Source of the DNA: Pseudomonadota bacterium
GTDB lineage: Bacteria > Pseudomonadota > Gammaproteobacteria > Steroidobacterales > Steroidobacteraceae
Length of the DNA stretch: 41,231 nt
Assembly: GCA_025356815.1 (NCBI GenBank)
Contig: JANXQL010000130.1
Location: 1-41,231 of the forward strand
Direction: 5' to 3'
This document shows positions 27,967 to 36,331 of this stretch, in pieces. The notes below the pieces were generated by a model. The model had not been told where the DNA came from. It made no database searches and saw only the letters and a list, made by a program, of their open reading frames with translations. Every line of letters starts with the position of its first letter. Position 1 is the stretch's first letter. Position numbers and translations under genes: made by a program.

Positions 27967-28914
27967 TCATGACAAGCCGGCGGCCGTGTCGAGCCAGGGG
28001 CCGATCCACGCCCGCAGCGCGTCCACAGGCACCCCGCCGGCGCCGTCCAGCCAGTGCGCCCCCGGCTCGGCGCGCAGCCAGGTGTACTGGCGCTTGGCGA
28101 GCTGGCGGGTCGCCCGCAGGGCGTCCGCGCGCGCCGTGGCAAGGTCGCACCGCCCGGCGACGTACTCCCACAGCTGCCGGTAACCGACCGATCGCAACGC
28201 CGGAAGTTCCGGCTCCAGGTCGCCGCGCCGGTACAGCGTCTCGACTTCGGCCAGCAGGCCGGCGGCCAGCATCGCGTCCAGGCGTCGTTCGAGGGCAGGC
28301 TCCAGGTGCGAGCGCTCGGCGGGCCCCAGCACCAGCTTCAGGTACTGCGCCCCCACCGCGCCGCGCAGGTCCTGCTGCTGCAGCGCGCTCAGCGGGACCC
28401 CGGTCAGGGCATGCACCTCCAGCGCCCGCTGGATACGCTGTCCGTCGCGCGGCTGGATGCGCGCCGCGGCGGGTGGGTCGACCTCGGCAAGCTGGGCGTG
28501 CAGCGCCGGCCAGCCGAACTCGCGGGCGCGCGCCTCGTACCCGGCCCGCAGCACGGGGTCCGCCTGCGGCAGCGCGGCGAGCCCCGCCTGCAGGGCACGA
28601 AAGTACAGCATGGTGCCGCCGACCAGCAGCGGCACGCGGCCGCGGGACCGGATGTCGGTCATCGCAGCTTGCGCATCGCGCAGAAACTCCCCCGCCGAGT
28701 ACCGCGCGGTCGGCTCGCACAGGTCGATCAAGTGATGCGGGACCCGCGCGCGCTGCGCGGCGTCGGGCTTGGCCGTACCGATGTCGAGGCCGCGGTAGAC
28801 CATCGCCGAGTCGACGCTGACGATCTCCAGTGGCAGCCGCTCGACCAGCGCGAGCGCAGCGTCGGTCTTGCCAGCGCCGGTCGGGCCCATCAGCAGGATC
28901 GCAGGCGCCACCAT
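27967..28914 (-). CDS. miaA: tRNA dimethylallyltransferase
   Basis: MiaA adds a dimethylallyl group to A37 of tRNAs reading codons that start with U. The 315-residue protein has Walker A MGPTGAGKTDAAL (residues 9-21), the DSAMVYRGLDIGTAKPD segment with the catalytic Asp, LVGGTMLYFRAL and the tRNA-binding RQLAKRQYTWLRAE. The ATG at 28914 overlaps the mutL stop by one base (TGATG). The frame is open upstream but only inside mutL. Confidence 0.97.
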   Translation of the reverse strand: MVAPAILLMGPTGAGKTDAALALVERLPLEIVSVDSAMVYRGLDIGTAKPDAAQRARVPHHLIDLCEPTARYSAGEFLRDAQAAMTDIRSRGRVPLLVGGTMLYFRALQAGLAALPQADPVLRAGYEARAREFGWPALHAQLAEVDPPAAARIQPRDGQRIQRALEVHALTGVPLSALQQQDLRGAVGAQYLKLVLGPAERSHLEPALERRLDAMLAAGLLAEVETLYRRGDLEPELPALRSVGYRQLWEYVAGRCDLATARADALRATRQLAKRQYTWLRAEPGAHWLDGAGGVPVDALRAWIGPWLDTAAGLS

Positions 28915-30701
28915 CAGCGCCCGCGCAGGAACAGGCGATCGAGGTCGCCAAGCGTGAGCCGCACCCAGGTCGGCCGGCCGTGGTTGCACTGATCGGCGCG
29001 GTTGGTGCGCTCCATCTCGCGCAGCAGCGCGTTCATCTCGGCGATCGACAGCCTGCGGTGCGCTCGCACGGCGGCGTGGCAGGCCATCGTCGCGAGCGTC
29101 CGCTCGCGCCGGTCGGCGACGGCAAGCGTCGCGCCGTCGTCGGCGAGCTCGCGCAGCGCGTCGCGCACGAGTCCCGCCAGGTCACGGCTGCCGAACGCGA
29201 CCGGCACCTCGCGCAGCGCGAGCTGCCGCGGCCCGATGCGGTCGACCACGATGCCAAGTTCGGCGAGCAGCGGGGCCTGCTCGGCGGCGACCTCCGCCTC
29301 GCTCTCGGCCAGCTCCAGCACTTGCGGCACCAGCAGCCCCTGCCGCGGCGGCCCCCCCTGCGCCATCGCCGCCTTCAGTTGCTCGTAGAGCACGCGCTCG
29401 TGCGCGGCGTGCATGTCGACCAGCGCGAGCCCCTCGGCGGTCTCGCTGACGATGTAGATGCCGTGCAGCTGGCCAAGCGCGTAGCCGAGCGGGGGCACGG
29501 CGCCTTCGCCGACGGCATCGGCGGCGGCCTGCGGCAGCGGTGGCGATGCATCGGCGCGCTCGTGCGCAAGCGTGGTCCAGTCCAGCGCACCACTGATCCG
29601 CTGCGCCATCGCAAGGCCCATCTGCGCTGGCCGCGCGGGCAACGCCGCAGGCGTGCCCCCGGCCAGGGCCTGCGCGGCGATCGGGCCGGGCGCATCGGCG
29701 GCCGGGCGGGTGCCGGCGAGCACCGTCTCGACGGTACGCCGGACGAAGTCGTGCACGGTGCGCGAATCGCGCAAGCGCACTTCGAGCTTCTGCGGATGGG
29801 CATTGGCATCGACGCGCGCCGGATCGAGGTCCAGGTACAGCACATAGGCCGGATGGCGGCCGTGGAAGAGCACGTCGCGGTAGCCCTGGCGGACGGCATT
29901 GCTGAGGAAGCGGTCGCGCACGGCGCGGCCATTGACGATCAGGTACTGCTCGTCCGGCTGTGCGCGGGTGTAGGTCGGCAGCCCCACCCAGCCGCGCAGC
30001 GAAAGACCGAGCGCCTCGTGCTCTACATACAGTGACGAGGCGACGAACTCGTCGCCGAGCAGGCCTGCGAGGCGCCGTTCCTCGCCCTCGCGGGAACTCG
30101 CCGCCTCCACCGCGAACGACTTGCGCCCGTTGTGCGTGAGCAGGAACGCGACGGTCGGCCGGCTCAGCGCAAGCCGCACCAGCATGCGTTCGAGGTGCTG
30201 GAACTCGGTGGCCGCGCTGCGCAGGAACTTGCGACGTGCCGGTACGTTGAAGAACAGGTCCCGCACCTCGACCGAAGTGCCCGGCGGATGCGGGGCGGGG
30301 CGCGGCGGCCCGACGCGGCCACCGTCCACCTCGATCTGGGTCCCGTGCGAGGCGCCGCCGTCGCGCGAGGCCAGGCGCAGCCGCGCGACCGAGGCGATGC
30401 TCGGCAGCGCCTCGCCACGAAAGCCGAGGCTGGCGACGTGCTCGAGGTCCTCGAGGCTCGCGATCTTGCTGGTGGCGTGCCGCTCGAGCGCGAGCGGCAG
30501 CTCGTCGGGTGCAATGCCGCCGCCATCGTCACGCACCGCGACCAGCGCGATGCCACCCTCCTCGGCCGCGACCTCGATGCGCCGCGCACCGGCGTCGAGC
30601 GCGTTCTCGACCAGTTCCTTGGCCAGTGACGCCGGCCGCTCGATGACCTCGCCGGCAGCGATCTGGTTGACCAGATGGGAAGGGAGAAGTCGGATCGGCA
30701 T
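28914..30701 (-). CDS. mutL: DNA mismatch repair protein MutL with an endonuclease-type motif
   Basis: MutL couples mismatch recognition by MutS to strand removal. The 595-residue protein has an N-terminal GHKL ATPase (IAAGEVIERPASLAKELVENALDAGA, DDGGGI, SLGFRGEALPSI) and a C-terminal dimerisation domain. Residues 429-440 read DMHAAHERVLYE, matching the endonuclease motif DQHA(X)2E(X)4E except that Met replaces Gln. This suggests a nicking MutL, as in bacteria without MutH, rather than the enterobacterial form. It sits between the amidase gene and miaA. Confidence 0.97.
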   Translation of the reverse strand: MPIRLLPSHLVNQIAAGEVIERPASLAKELVENALDAGARRIEVAAEEGGIALVAVRDDGGGIAPDELPLALERHATSKIASLEDLEHVASLGFRGEALPSIASVARLRLASRDGGASHGTQIEVDGGRVGPPRPAPHPPGTSVEVRDLFFNVPARRKFLRSAATEFQHLERMLVRLALSRPTVAFLLTHNGRKSFAVEAASSREGEERRLAGLLGDEFVASSLYVEHEALGLSLRGWVGLPTYTRAQPDEQYLIVNGRAVRDRFLSNAVRQGYRDVLFHGRHPAYVLYLDLDPARVDANAHPQKLEVRLRDSRTVHDFVRRTVETVLAGTRPAADAPGPIAAQALAGGTPAALPARPAQMGLAMAQRISGALDWTTLAHERADASPPLPQAAADAVGEGAVPPLGYALGQLHGIYIVSETAEGLALVDMHAAHERVLYEQLKAAMAQGGPPRQGLLVPQVLELAESEAEVAAEQAPLLAELGIVVDRIGPRQLALREVPVAFGSRDLAGLVRDALRELADDGATLAVADRRERTLATMACHAAVRAHRRLSIAEMNALLREMERTNRADQCNHGRPTWVRLTLGDLDRLFLRGR

Positions 30702-30784
30702 GCGTGGGGCCGCGCGCCGGGAACGGGGGGAGGCGCGCGCGCAAGTCTAGCAGCCAGCCGCCACCGCGGCGGCACCCCGGACGG

Positions 30785-32023
30785 CTACGGCGCCTGGGCC
30801 ACCAGCGCCGCCAGGCGCGTGCCGGGCGGCGGGTTTTCGCGGAAGTAGCGGCGCACACCGCTCAAGATCGCGTCGGCGAGGCGCGCCTGGTACTTCTCGT
30901 CGCGCAGGCGCCGCTCCTCGCCGGGATTGGTGATGTAGGCAGTCTCGATCAGCAGTGACGGAATGTCCGGCGACTTGAGCACGACGAACCCGGCCTGCTG
31001 GACGCGGGACTTGCGCACCTCGCCGATCTGGTTGAGTTCCGTCAGGACCTTCTCGGCGGCAACCATGCTCGAGCTCATCGCGGCCGACTGCGACAGGTCC
31101 AGCAGCACCGAGGCGAGCACGTTGTCCTTGTCGTCGAGCGACACGCCGCCGACGAGGTCGGCGGCGTTCTCGCGGTCCGCCAGCCATTTCGCCGCCTCGT
31201 TGGTGGCGCCACGGGCGGACAGCACGTAGACCGAGGAGCCTGCCACCGTCGGATCGCGGACCGCGTCCGCGTGCACCGAGACGAACAGGTCCGCTTGCGC
31301 CAGGCGCGCACGATGGATGCGCTCGCGCAGCGGCACGAAGTAGTCGCCATCGCGGGTCAGCACGGCGCGCATGCCGCGCTCGGCGTTGATTCGTTCAGCG
31401 AGCACCCGGGCGACGGCGAGCGTCACGTTCTTCTCACGCGTGCCGTCAGGACCGGTCGCACCCGGATCCTCGCCGCCGTGGCCGGCGTCGACGGCGATCA
31501 CCAGATCGCGCGCCGCCGGCAGCGTCCGCGGGGCGGTCGGGGTCATGACGACCGCCGCGGCCGGTGCCGGCGTGGACGCGGGCGACGAGGCCGCGGCACG
31601 CGCAGGCTCGCCGGCGGTCAGCTCAAGCACCAGGCGCCGGTCGCCGGCGACCGGCGGCAGCCGCCGGGCGACAACCTGACGGTCGACCTCGAGCACGATC
31701 CGCAGCCCACCGCCATCCCGTGGGCCGACCCGCAGCTGATGCACCAGTCCCTGCGGCGCGGGCAGTCGCAGCTGCCTGTCGAGTGTGGCGGGCTTAAGAT
31801 CAAGCACGACCCGCGAGGGGTGGTCGAGCGTGAAGATCGCGTCGGTGACCGAGTCGCTCAGGCCGACCTCAAGGCGCGTGCCGCCGGCGATGTTGGTCAG
31901 GCGCAGGTCGCGGATCTGGGCCGCCAGGCTCGGGGCCGGGCAAAGCGCGCACGACACCAGCAGCAGGCCCGCGAGGCGGGCCCGATGGCGGCTCGAACGG
32001 TCGCTTGCGACGAGGGAACGCAT
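30785..32023 (-). CDS. N-acetylmuramoyl-L-alanine amidase (AMIN plus Amidase_3)
   Basis: This periplasmic zinc amidase cleaves the stem peptide from MurNAc during daughter-cell separation. The 412-residue protein has a signal peptide (about residues 15-36, ending PSLAA), an AMIN domain (about 37-140, IRDLRLTNIAGGTRLEVGLS) and an Amidase_3 catalytic domain (about 175-400). Zinc ligands are in VIAVDAGHGGEDPGA and FVSVHADA, and the catalytic Glu in SLLIETAYITN. The organisation is that of AmiB/AmiC; there is no LysM domain. Its position between tsaE and mutL corresponds to E. coli amiB. Confidence 0.94.
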   Translation of the reverse strand: MRSLVASDRSSRHRARLAGLLLVSCALCPAPSLAAQIRDLRLTNIAGGTRLEVGLSDSVTDAIFTLDHPSRVVLDLKPATLDRQLRLPAPQGLVHQLRVGPRDGGGLRIVLEVDRQVVARRLPPVAGDRRLVLELTAGEPARAAASSPASTPAPAAAVVMTPTAPRTLPAARDLVIAVDAGHGGEDPGATGPDGTREKNVTLAVARVLAERINAERGMRAVLTRDGDYFVPLRERIHRARLAQADLFVSVHADAVRDPTVAGSSVYVLSARGATNEAAKWLADRENAADLVGGVSLDDKDNVLASVLLDLSQSAAMSSSMVAAEKVLTELNQIGEVRKSRVQQAGFVVLKSPDIPSLLIETAYITNPGEERRLRDEKYQARLADAILSGVRRYFRENPPPGTRLAALVAQAP

Positions 32024-32063
32024 GCCGCGACTGTACGCGCGGACCTTGGAATTTTCAATTTAT

Positions 32064-32069
32064 ATTATA
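32064..32069 (-). promoter_or_regulatory. Likely -10 element of the amidase-mutL-miaA operon
   Basis: A perfect TATAAT on the minus strand lies in an unusually AT-rich stretch (32047-32070) 40 bases before the amidase ATG, just past the tsaE stop. No good -35 is present at the right spacing, so an activator or extended contacts may be needed. Confidence 0.5.
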
Positions 32070-32086
32070 GACCTACGGAACTATCC

Positions 32087-32578
32087 TCATGCTGGATCTG
32101 CCATCCAGTGACGCAGGATAGACGTCCCGCGGGACGTGCCTGCGACGGCATGCAGGCAGCGCCCGCCATCGACATAGTCGAGGCGCAGCGCGAGATCCGC
32201 GCTCGCCGCCGCCTGCGGCACGCGCTCCGGCCACTCCACCAGCAGCCACTGGCCGGGCGCCTGCAGATCCCGAAAGCCGATCCCCTCGAGGTCGTCGAGG
32301 CTCCCGATCCGGTACCAGTCGAGGTGGTGCACGCTGACCGTGCCCAGCGGGTAGCTTTCAACCAGCGTATAGGTCGGGCTGCGGACCGCGCCGACGACGC
32401 CCAGCGCCTCGAGCACGCCGCGCGCCAGCGTTGTCTTGCCGGCCCCGAGGTCCCCCTGCAGCGTGATGAACGCACCGCTCATGCCGCAGGCGAGCAGCGC
32501 CCGACCCAGCGCCGCGCCCGCCCGGCGGGTGGCCGCCTCGTCGGCAAGGACCCGACTCAGTTCGCCGGGTTCACGCAT
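32087..32578 (-). CDS. tsaE: tRNA threonylcarbamoyladenosine biosynthesis ATPase
   Basis: TsaE is the ATPase that works with TsaB and TsaD to make t6A37 in ANN-decoding tRNAs. The 163-residue product has the Walker A motif QGDLGAGKTTLARGVLEALG (about 41-60), VRSPTYTLVESY and the downstream HHLDWYRIG and VEWPERVP segments. The ATG at 32578 lies 22 bp before the end of nnr, so the two are translationally linked. Confidence 0.96.
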   Translation of the reverse strand: MREPGELSRVLADEAATRRAGAALGRALLACGMSGAFITLQGDLGAGKTTLARGVLEALGVVGAVRSPTYTLVESYPLGTVSVHHLDWYRIGSLDDLEGIGFRDLQAPGQWLLVEWPERVPQAAASADLALRLDYVDGGRCLHAVAGTSRGTSILRHWMADPA

Positions 32579-34047
32579 GCGGGCAGGCAGGCAATCAGGT
32601 CCGAGGCGAGGATGCCGCGCTCGCCGCCCCGGGCAGCCAGGTCGCCCGCCGAAGCGTGCACGTACACGCCGACCGCCGCGGCGCTCGCCAGAGCCGCGGC
32701 CGGATTCGGCTGCTGCGCGAGGATGGCGGCGATGACCCCGGTCAGCGCATCGCCCATGCCGGCGGCGGCCATGCCGGGGTTGCCTCGATCGCAGACCCAC
32801 GGCGCACCGTTCGCCTCGCCCACCAGAGTGCCCGCGCCCTTCAGCACGACCACGCCGCCGTAGCGGGCGACGAGCCGGTGCAGCGCGCCGAGCCGGTCGG
32901 CCTGGATCGCCGCAGGCTCGATGCCAAGCAGGCGCGCCGCCTCGCCCGGATGGGGCGTCAGGCACCAGTGGGGACCGTGCTGCGGGCGGTTGGCGAGCAC
33001 GTTCAACGCATCGGCATCGACGACCAGCGGCTTGCCGCAGCGAAAGGCCGCCTCGACCAGATGGTCGGCCCAGTTCGAGCGACCCAGTCCCGGTCCGACC
33101 GCGACCACGTCGGCCGCTGCGAATGCCGCGGTGAGGCTCGCCGGATCCTCCGCCGCGAGGCAGATCAACTCCGGTCGGCCCGAGGCGACCGCGGCGGCGT
33201 GGGCGGGCCATGTCGCGACCGTGACAAGTCCCGCACCCGCGCGCAGCGCCGCCTCGCCCGCAAGGCGCACCGCTCCGGGCATGCCGGCGCCACCGCCGAT
33301 GATCAGCACCCGGCCGTGGGTGCCCTTGTGGGCGGTACGGGTGCGCCGCGGCAGGACGCGATACAGGTCGGCATCGGCGAGTCGCCGCAGGACCGGCGGC
33401 GCCTCCCCCAGGGCCGCGGCCGGCACGCCGAGGTCGTCGCACAGCAGGTGGCCGACGTAGTCGGGGCCGTCCCCCAGGAAGAACCCGGGCTTGAGACCGA
33501 CGAAGGTGACGGTGAGCGCCGCGCGCACGGCGGCGCCACGCGCGAGGCCCGTGTCGGCGTCAAGGCCGGACGGCGTGTCCAGCGCGAGCACCGGGCGGCC
33601 GCTCGCGTTGACGGCCTCGACCACCTCCAGCAGCCGCCCCTCGAGCGGTCGCGTCAGCCCCGTGCCGAGCAGACCGTCGACGATCACCTCGGCAGTGGCG
33701 AGCGAGCTGGCATCCCATGGCGCCACACCGCCGCCTGAGCCCAGCCAGTCGCGTTCGGCCAGTGCCCCGTCGCCTGTACAGGCGCCGGCCGGTGCGAACA
33801 GCGTGACCTCAAGGCCCGATGCGCGCGCAAGACGCGCGACGACATAGGCGTCGCCGCCATTGTTGCCGCTGCCCGCGACAATCACCAGGCGGCGCGCCAG
33901 CGGCCACTGTCGCCGCAGCTGGGCGAGCGCGCCCTCCCCGGCACGCTGCATCAATGCGCGGCCCGGGATGCCGAGCACGTCAATCGCGTAGCGATCCGCC
34001 CCGCGGACCGCGGCGGTGGAACAGACGAAGGTGGGAAGCGGACTCAT
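32557..34047 (-). CDS. nnr: Bifunctional NAD(P)H-hydrate epimerase / ADP-dependent dehydratase
   Basis: This enzyme repairs damaged NADH and NADPH hydrates: the N-terminal YjeF_N domain epimerises, the C-terminal domain dehydrates using ADP. The 496-residue length fits the fused form. The N-domain has VAGSGNNGGDAYVVARLA and the LALDTPSGLDADTG segment; the C-domain has GRVLIIGGGAGMPGAVRLA, LVVDADALN, LTPHPGEAARLLG and NPGMAAAGMGDALTGVIAA. The ATG at 34047 (MSPLPTFVCSTAAV) is chosen; the frame is open further upstream, over the queG start region. It is divergent from queG. Confidence 0.96.
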   Translation of the reverse strand: MSPLPTFVCSTAAVRGADRYAIDVLGIPGRALMQRAGEGALAQLRRQWPLARRLVIVAGSGNNGGDAYVVARLARASGLEVTLFAPAGACTGDGALAERDWLGSGGGVAPWDASSLATAEVIVDGLLGTGLTRPLEGRLLEVVEAVNASGRPVLALDTPSGLDADTGLARGAAVRAALTVTFVGLKPGFFLGDGPDYVGHLLCDDLGVPAAALGEAPPVLRRLADADLYRVLPRRTRTAHKGTHGRVLIIGGGAGMPGAVRLAGEAALRAGAGLVTVATWPAHAAAVASGRPELICLAAEDPASLTAAFAAADVVAVGPGLGRSNWADHLVEAAFRCGKPLVVDADALNVLANRPQHGPHWCLTPHPGEAARLLGIEPAAIQADRLGALHRLVARYGGVVVLKGAGTLVGEANGAPWVCDRGNPGMAAAGMGDALTGVIAAILAQQPNPAAALASAAAVGVYVHASAGDLAARGGERGILASDLIACLPACVNPAN

Positions 34048-34075
34048 CGCGGCATTATCCCTCAGCCGGGGGCCA

Positions 34076-34081
34076 TATACT
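34076..34081 (+). promoter_or_regulatory. Possible -10 element of queG
   Basis: TATACT lies 12 bases before the queG ATG in the 46-bp gap to the divergent nnr gene. The -35 region is poor. Transcription from here would give a leader of only about 6 nt. Confidence 0.35.
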
Positions 34082-34093
34082 GGCGCGCTCATC

Positions 34094-35164
34094 ATGAGCC
34101 ACCCCTCTCCCCCCCTGCATGCCGCCGAGATCAAGGCCCTCGCCCTCGCGCTCGGCTTCGACGAGGTCGGTATCACCGGCATCGACCTGGCCGCCGACGA
34201 GGCACGGCTGCTGGCGTGGCTCGCGGCCGGCCTGCATGGCGAACTGCACTACATGGAGCGCTTCGGCGCGCGCCGGGCGCGGCCGGCCGAGATCAAGCCG
34301 GGCACACTGCGGGTGATCTCGGTGCGGCTGGACTACTGGCCGGGCAGCGCACGAGACCCCTTCGAGACACTCGTCGACGGCCGGGTCGGCTACGTCTCGC
34401 GCTACGCGCTCGGCCGTGACTACCACCGCCTGATGCGCAACCGCCTGCAGGACCTCGCCGACCGCATCGAGGCGCGCATCGGCCCGTTTGGTCACCGCGT
34501 GTTCGTCGACACCGGCCCCGTGCTCGAGAAGCCCCTCGCCCGCAACGCGGGTCTCGGCTGGATCGGCAAGCACACGAATCTGATCAACTCGCGCGCAGGC
34601 TCGTATTTCTTCCTCGGCGAGCTGTACACCGACCTGCCACTGCAGACGGACGAAGCTGCAACCGACCACTGCGGCACATGCAGCGCGTGCATCCCGGCCT
34701 GCCCGACCGCGGCCATCACCGCCCCGTACCGGCTGGACGCGCGCCGCTGCATCTCGTACCTGACGATCGAGCTGGAAGGCCCCATCCCCGAGGAACTGCG
34801 ACCGCTGATGGGCAACCGCATCTACGGCTGCGATGACTGCCAGCTCGTATGCCCGTGGAACAAGTTTGCGCGCAGCGCGCGCGAGGCTGGCTTCGAGCCG
34901 CGCCACGGACTGGACACGGCCGAACTCACCGCGCTGTTCGCGTGGACCGCCACCGAGTTCGACGAGCGACTTCGCGGCAGCCCCATCCGCCGCATCGGTC
35001 ACGCTCGTTGGCTGCGCAACATCGCGGTGGCGCTGGGCAACGCGCCGGTGGACCAGTCGGTCGTGGCGGCGCTCGAGGCGCGCCGCGACGATGCATCGGC
35101 GCTGGTACGCGAGCACGTCGCCTGGGCACTCGAAGCGCAGCGCGAGCGGCGGGTCAGCCGCTGA
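34094..35164 (+). CDS. queG: Epoxyqueuosine reductase
   Basis: QueG reduces epoxyqueuosine to queuosine in tRNA using cobalamin and two 4Fe-4S clusters. The 356-residue protein has the cobalamin-binding DUF1730-like N-terminal part, the ferredoxin-like motif CGTCSACIPACPT, the CISYLTIELEGPIPEELR segment and the second cluster motif CDDCQLVCPWN. A HEAT-like C-terminus follows. The ATG at 34094 gives MSHPSPPLHAAEIK. A TATACT -10 sits at 34076-34081 with no clear ribosome site, so the mRNA may have a very short leader. The last 11 bp overlap the convergent kinase gene. Confidence 0.96.
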   Translation: MSHPSPPLHAAEIKALALALGFDEVGITGIDLAADEARLLAWLAAGLHGELHYMERFGARRARPAEIKPGTLRVISVRLDYWPGSARDPFETLVDGRVGYVSRYALGRDYHRLMRNRLQDLADRIEARIGPFGHRVFVDTGPVLEKPLARNAGLGWIGKHTNLINSRAGSYFFLGELYTDLPLQTDEAATDHCGTCSACIPACPTAAITAPYRLDARRCISYLTIELEGPIPEELRPLMGNRIYGCDDCQLVCPWNKFARSAREAGFEPRHGLDTAELTALFAWTATEFDERLRGSPIRRIGHARWLRNIAVALGNAPVDQSVVAALEARRDDASALVREHVAWALEAQRERRVSR

Positions 35165-35825
35165 AGGGATTGAAGTAGTGGCGACCGCGCCGCGGCCGTG
35201 TGACTTCCGCCTGTAGCTGGCGAAAGTGCTCGTCGTTGCCGATGAAGTCCACGTCGCCCGCATTGACGATCAACAGCGGCGTTGCGTCGTACAGGTGGAA
35301 GAAGCGCGTGTACGCGTCGACCAGCCGCTCCAGATAGTCGCGCTCCATGCCCTGCTCGTAGCGAATCCCGCGCCGCGCGATGCGTTCCTGCAACACCTCC
35401 ACCGGCGCCTGCAGGTAGACCACCAGGTCCGGCACCGGCGCGTCGATGGACAGCCGCTCGTAGACCTGCTCGTAGAGGGCGTACTCCTCGTCGTCAAGGG
35501 TCACGCGCGCGAACAGCCGATCCTTCTCGAGCAGGAAGTCGGCGACCCGCACCGGCGCGAACAGATCACTCTGGCGCAGCTGCTGCATCTGCCGGGCACG
35601 CTGGAACAGGAAGAACAGCTGCGCCGGGAACGCGCCGGTGCGCGGGCTGCGGTAGAAGCGCTCGAGGAAGGGATTGTCCTCAGCGCTCTCGAGCACAAGG
35701 TCCGCGCTGCTGACGTCGGCGAGCCGGCGCGCGAGGCTGGTCTTGCCGACGCCGATCGGGCCTTCGATCACGACGTAACGGTACGGCGAGGTGGCGTTGG
35801 CGGCGGGTGCGGGTGTCGGGGTCAC
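35154..35825 (-). CDS. Deoxynucleoside kinase family protein
   Basis: The 223-residue protein is a dNK/dGK-type kinase that phosphorylates deoxynucleosides such as dAdo or dGuo. It has the P-loop IEGPIGVGKTSLARRL (about 20-35), the substrate region VLESAEDNPFLERFY, the catalytic-helix motif SPRTGAFPAQLFFLFQRARQM, and the DRLFARVTLDDEEYALYEQVYE and lid RRGIRYEQGMERDYL segments. The family is regularly next to folK in gammaproteobacteria. The start is GTG at 35825, 10 bp after folK. Its 3' end overlaps queG by 11 bp tail to tail. Confidence 0.88.
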   Translation of the reverse strand: MTPTPAPAANATSPYRYVVIEGPIGVGKTSLARRLADVSSADLVLESAEDNPFLERFYRSPRTGAFPAQLFFLFQRARQMQQLRQSDLFAPVRVADFLLEKDRLFARVTLDDEEYALYEQVYERLSIDAPVPDLVVYLQAPVEVLQERIARRGIRYEQGMERDYLERLVDAYTRFFHLYDATPLLIVNAGDVDFIGNDEHFRQLQAEVTRPRRGRHYFNPFSG

Positions 35826-35835
35826 GCGTGGCGGG

Positions 35836-36330
35836 TCACTGCAGTGTTAGACCATCGCCGCGCACCGCAGCCTTCAGCGTGGCCACCCGGCCGCGGCCCG
35901 GAATCCAAAGGTCGGGCGCGAGTTCCGCCAGAGGATACAGCACGAATGCGCGTTCGTGCAGGCGCGGGTGCGGGACCTGCAGCAGCTCGGTGTCGATCAC
36001 CGTCTGTCCGTACGCCAGCAGGTCGAGGTCGATTCGGCGCGGCCCAAAGCGCACGGTGGGCGCGACCTTGCCGAGCGCGACCTCGATCGCGCGCAGCGCC
36101 GCGTGCAGCACGGCTGGATCGAGCAGGGTGAGCACCGCCGCTGCGGTGTTCAGGAAGCGGGGCTGGTCCTGCGGGCCGACCGGATCAGAGCCGTAGCGGC
36201 GCGCGACGGCGATGAGGCGCGTGTCCGCAAGCCGCGCGAGTGCCGCGGTGGCGGCGTCGAGCTGGCGGGGCGGATCGTCGAGATTGCTACCCAGGCCAAT
36301 CCAGGCCGGCATCCACGACGATGATCTCAT
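35836..36330 (-). CDS. folK: 2-amino-4-hydroxy-6-hydroxymethyldihydropteridine pyrophosphokinase
   Basis: FolK transfers pyrophosphate from ATP to 6-hydroxymethyl-dihydropterin in folate synthesis. The 164-residue protein starts with AWIGLGSNLDDPPRQLDAA and has the RYGSDPVGPQDQPRFLNTAA and FGPRRIDLDLLAYG signatures (the DxD metal pair is in the last) followed by VPHPRLHERAFVLYPLAEL. ATG 36330 is one base after the pcnB stop; a second in-frame ATG at 36312 starts MPAWIGLGSN and is equally plausible. Confidence 0.95.
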   Translation of the reverse strand: MRSSSWMPAWIGLGSNLDDPPRQLDAATAALARLADTRLIAVARRYGSDPVGPQDQPRFLNTAAAVLTLLDPAVLHAALRAIEVALGKVAPTVRFGPRRIDLDLLAYGQTVIDTELLQVPHPRLHERAFVLYPLAELAPDLWIPGRGRVATLKAAVRGDGLTLQ

Positions 36331-36331
36331 G

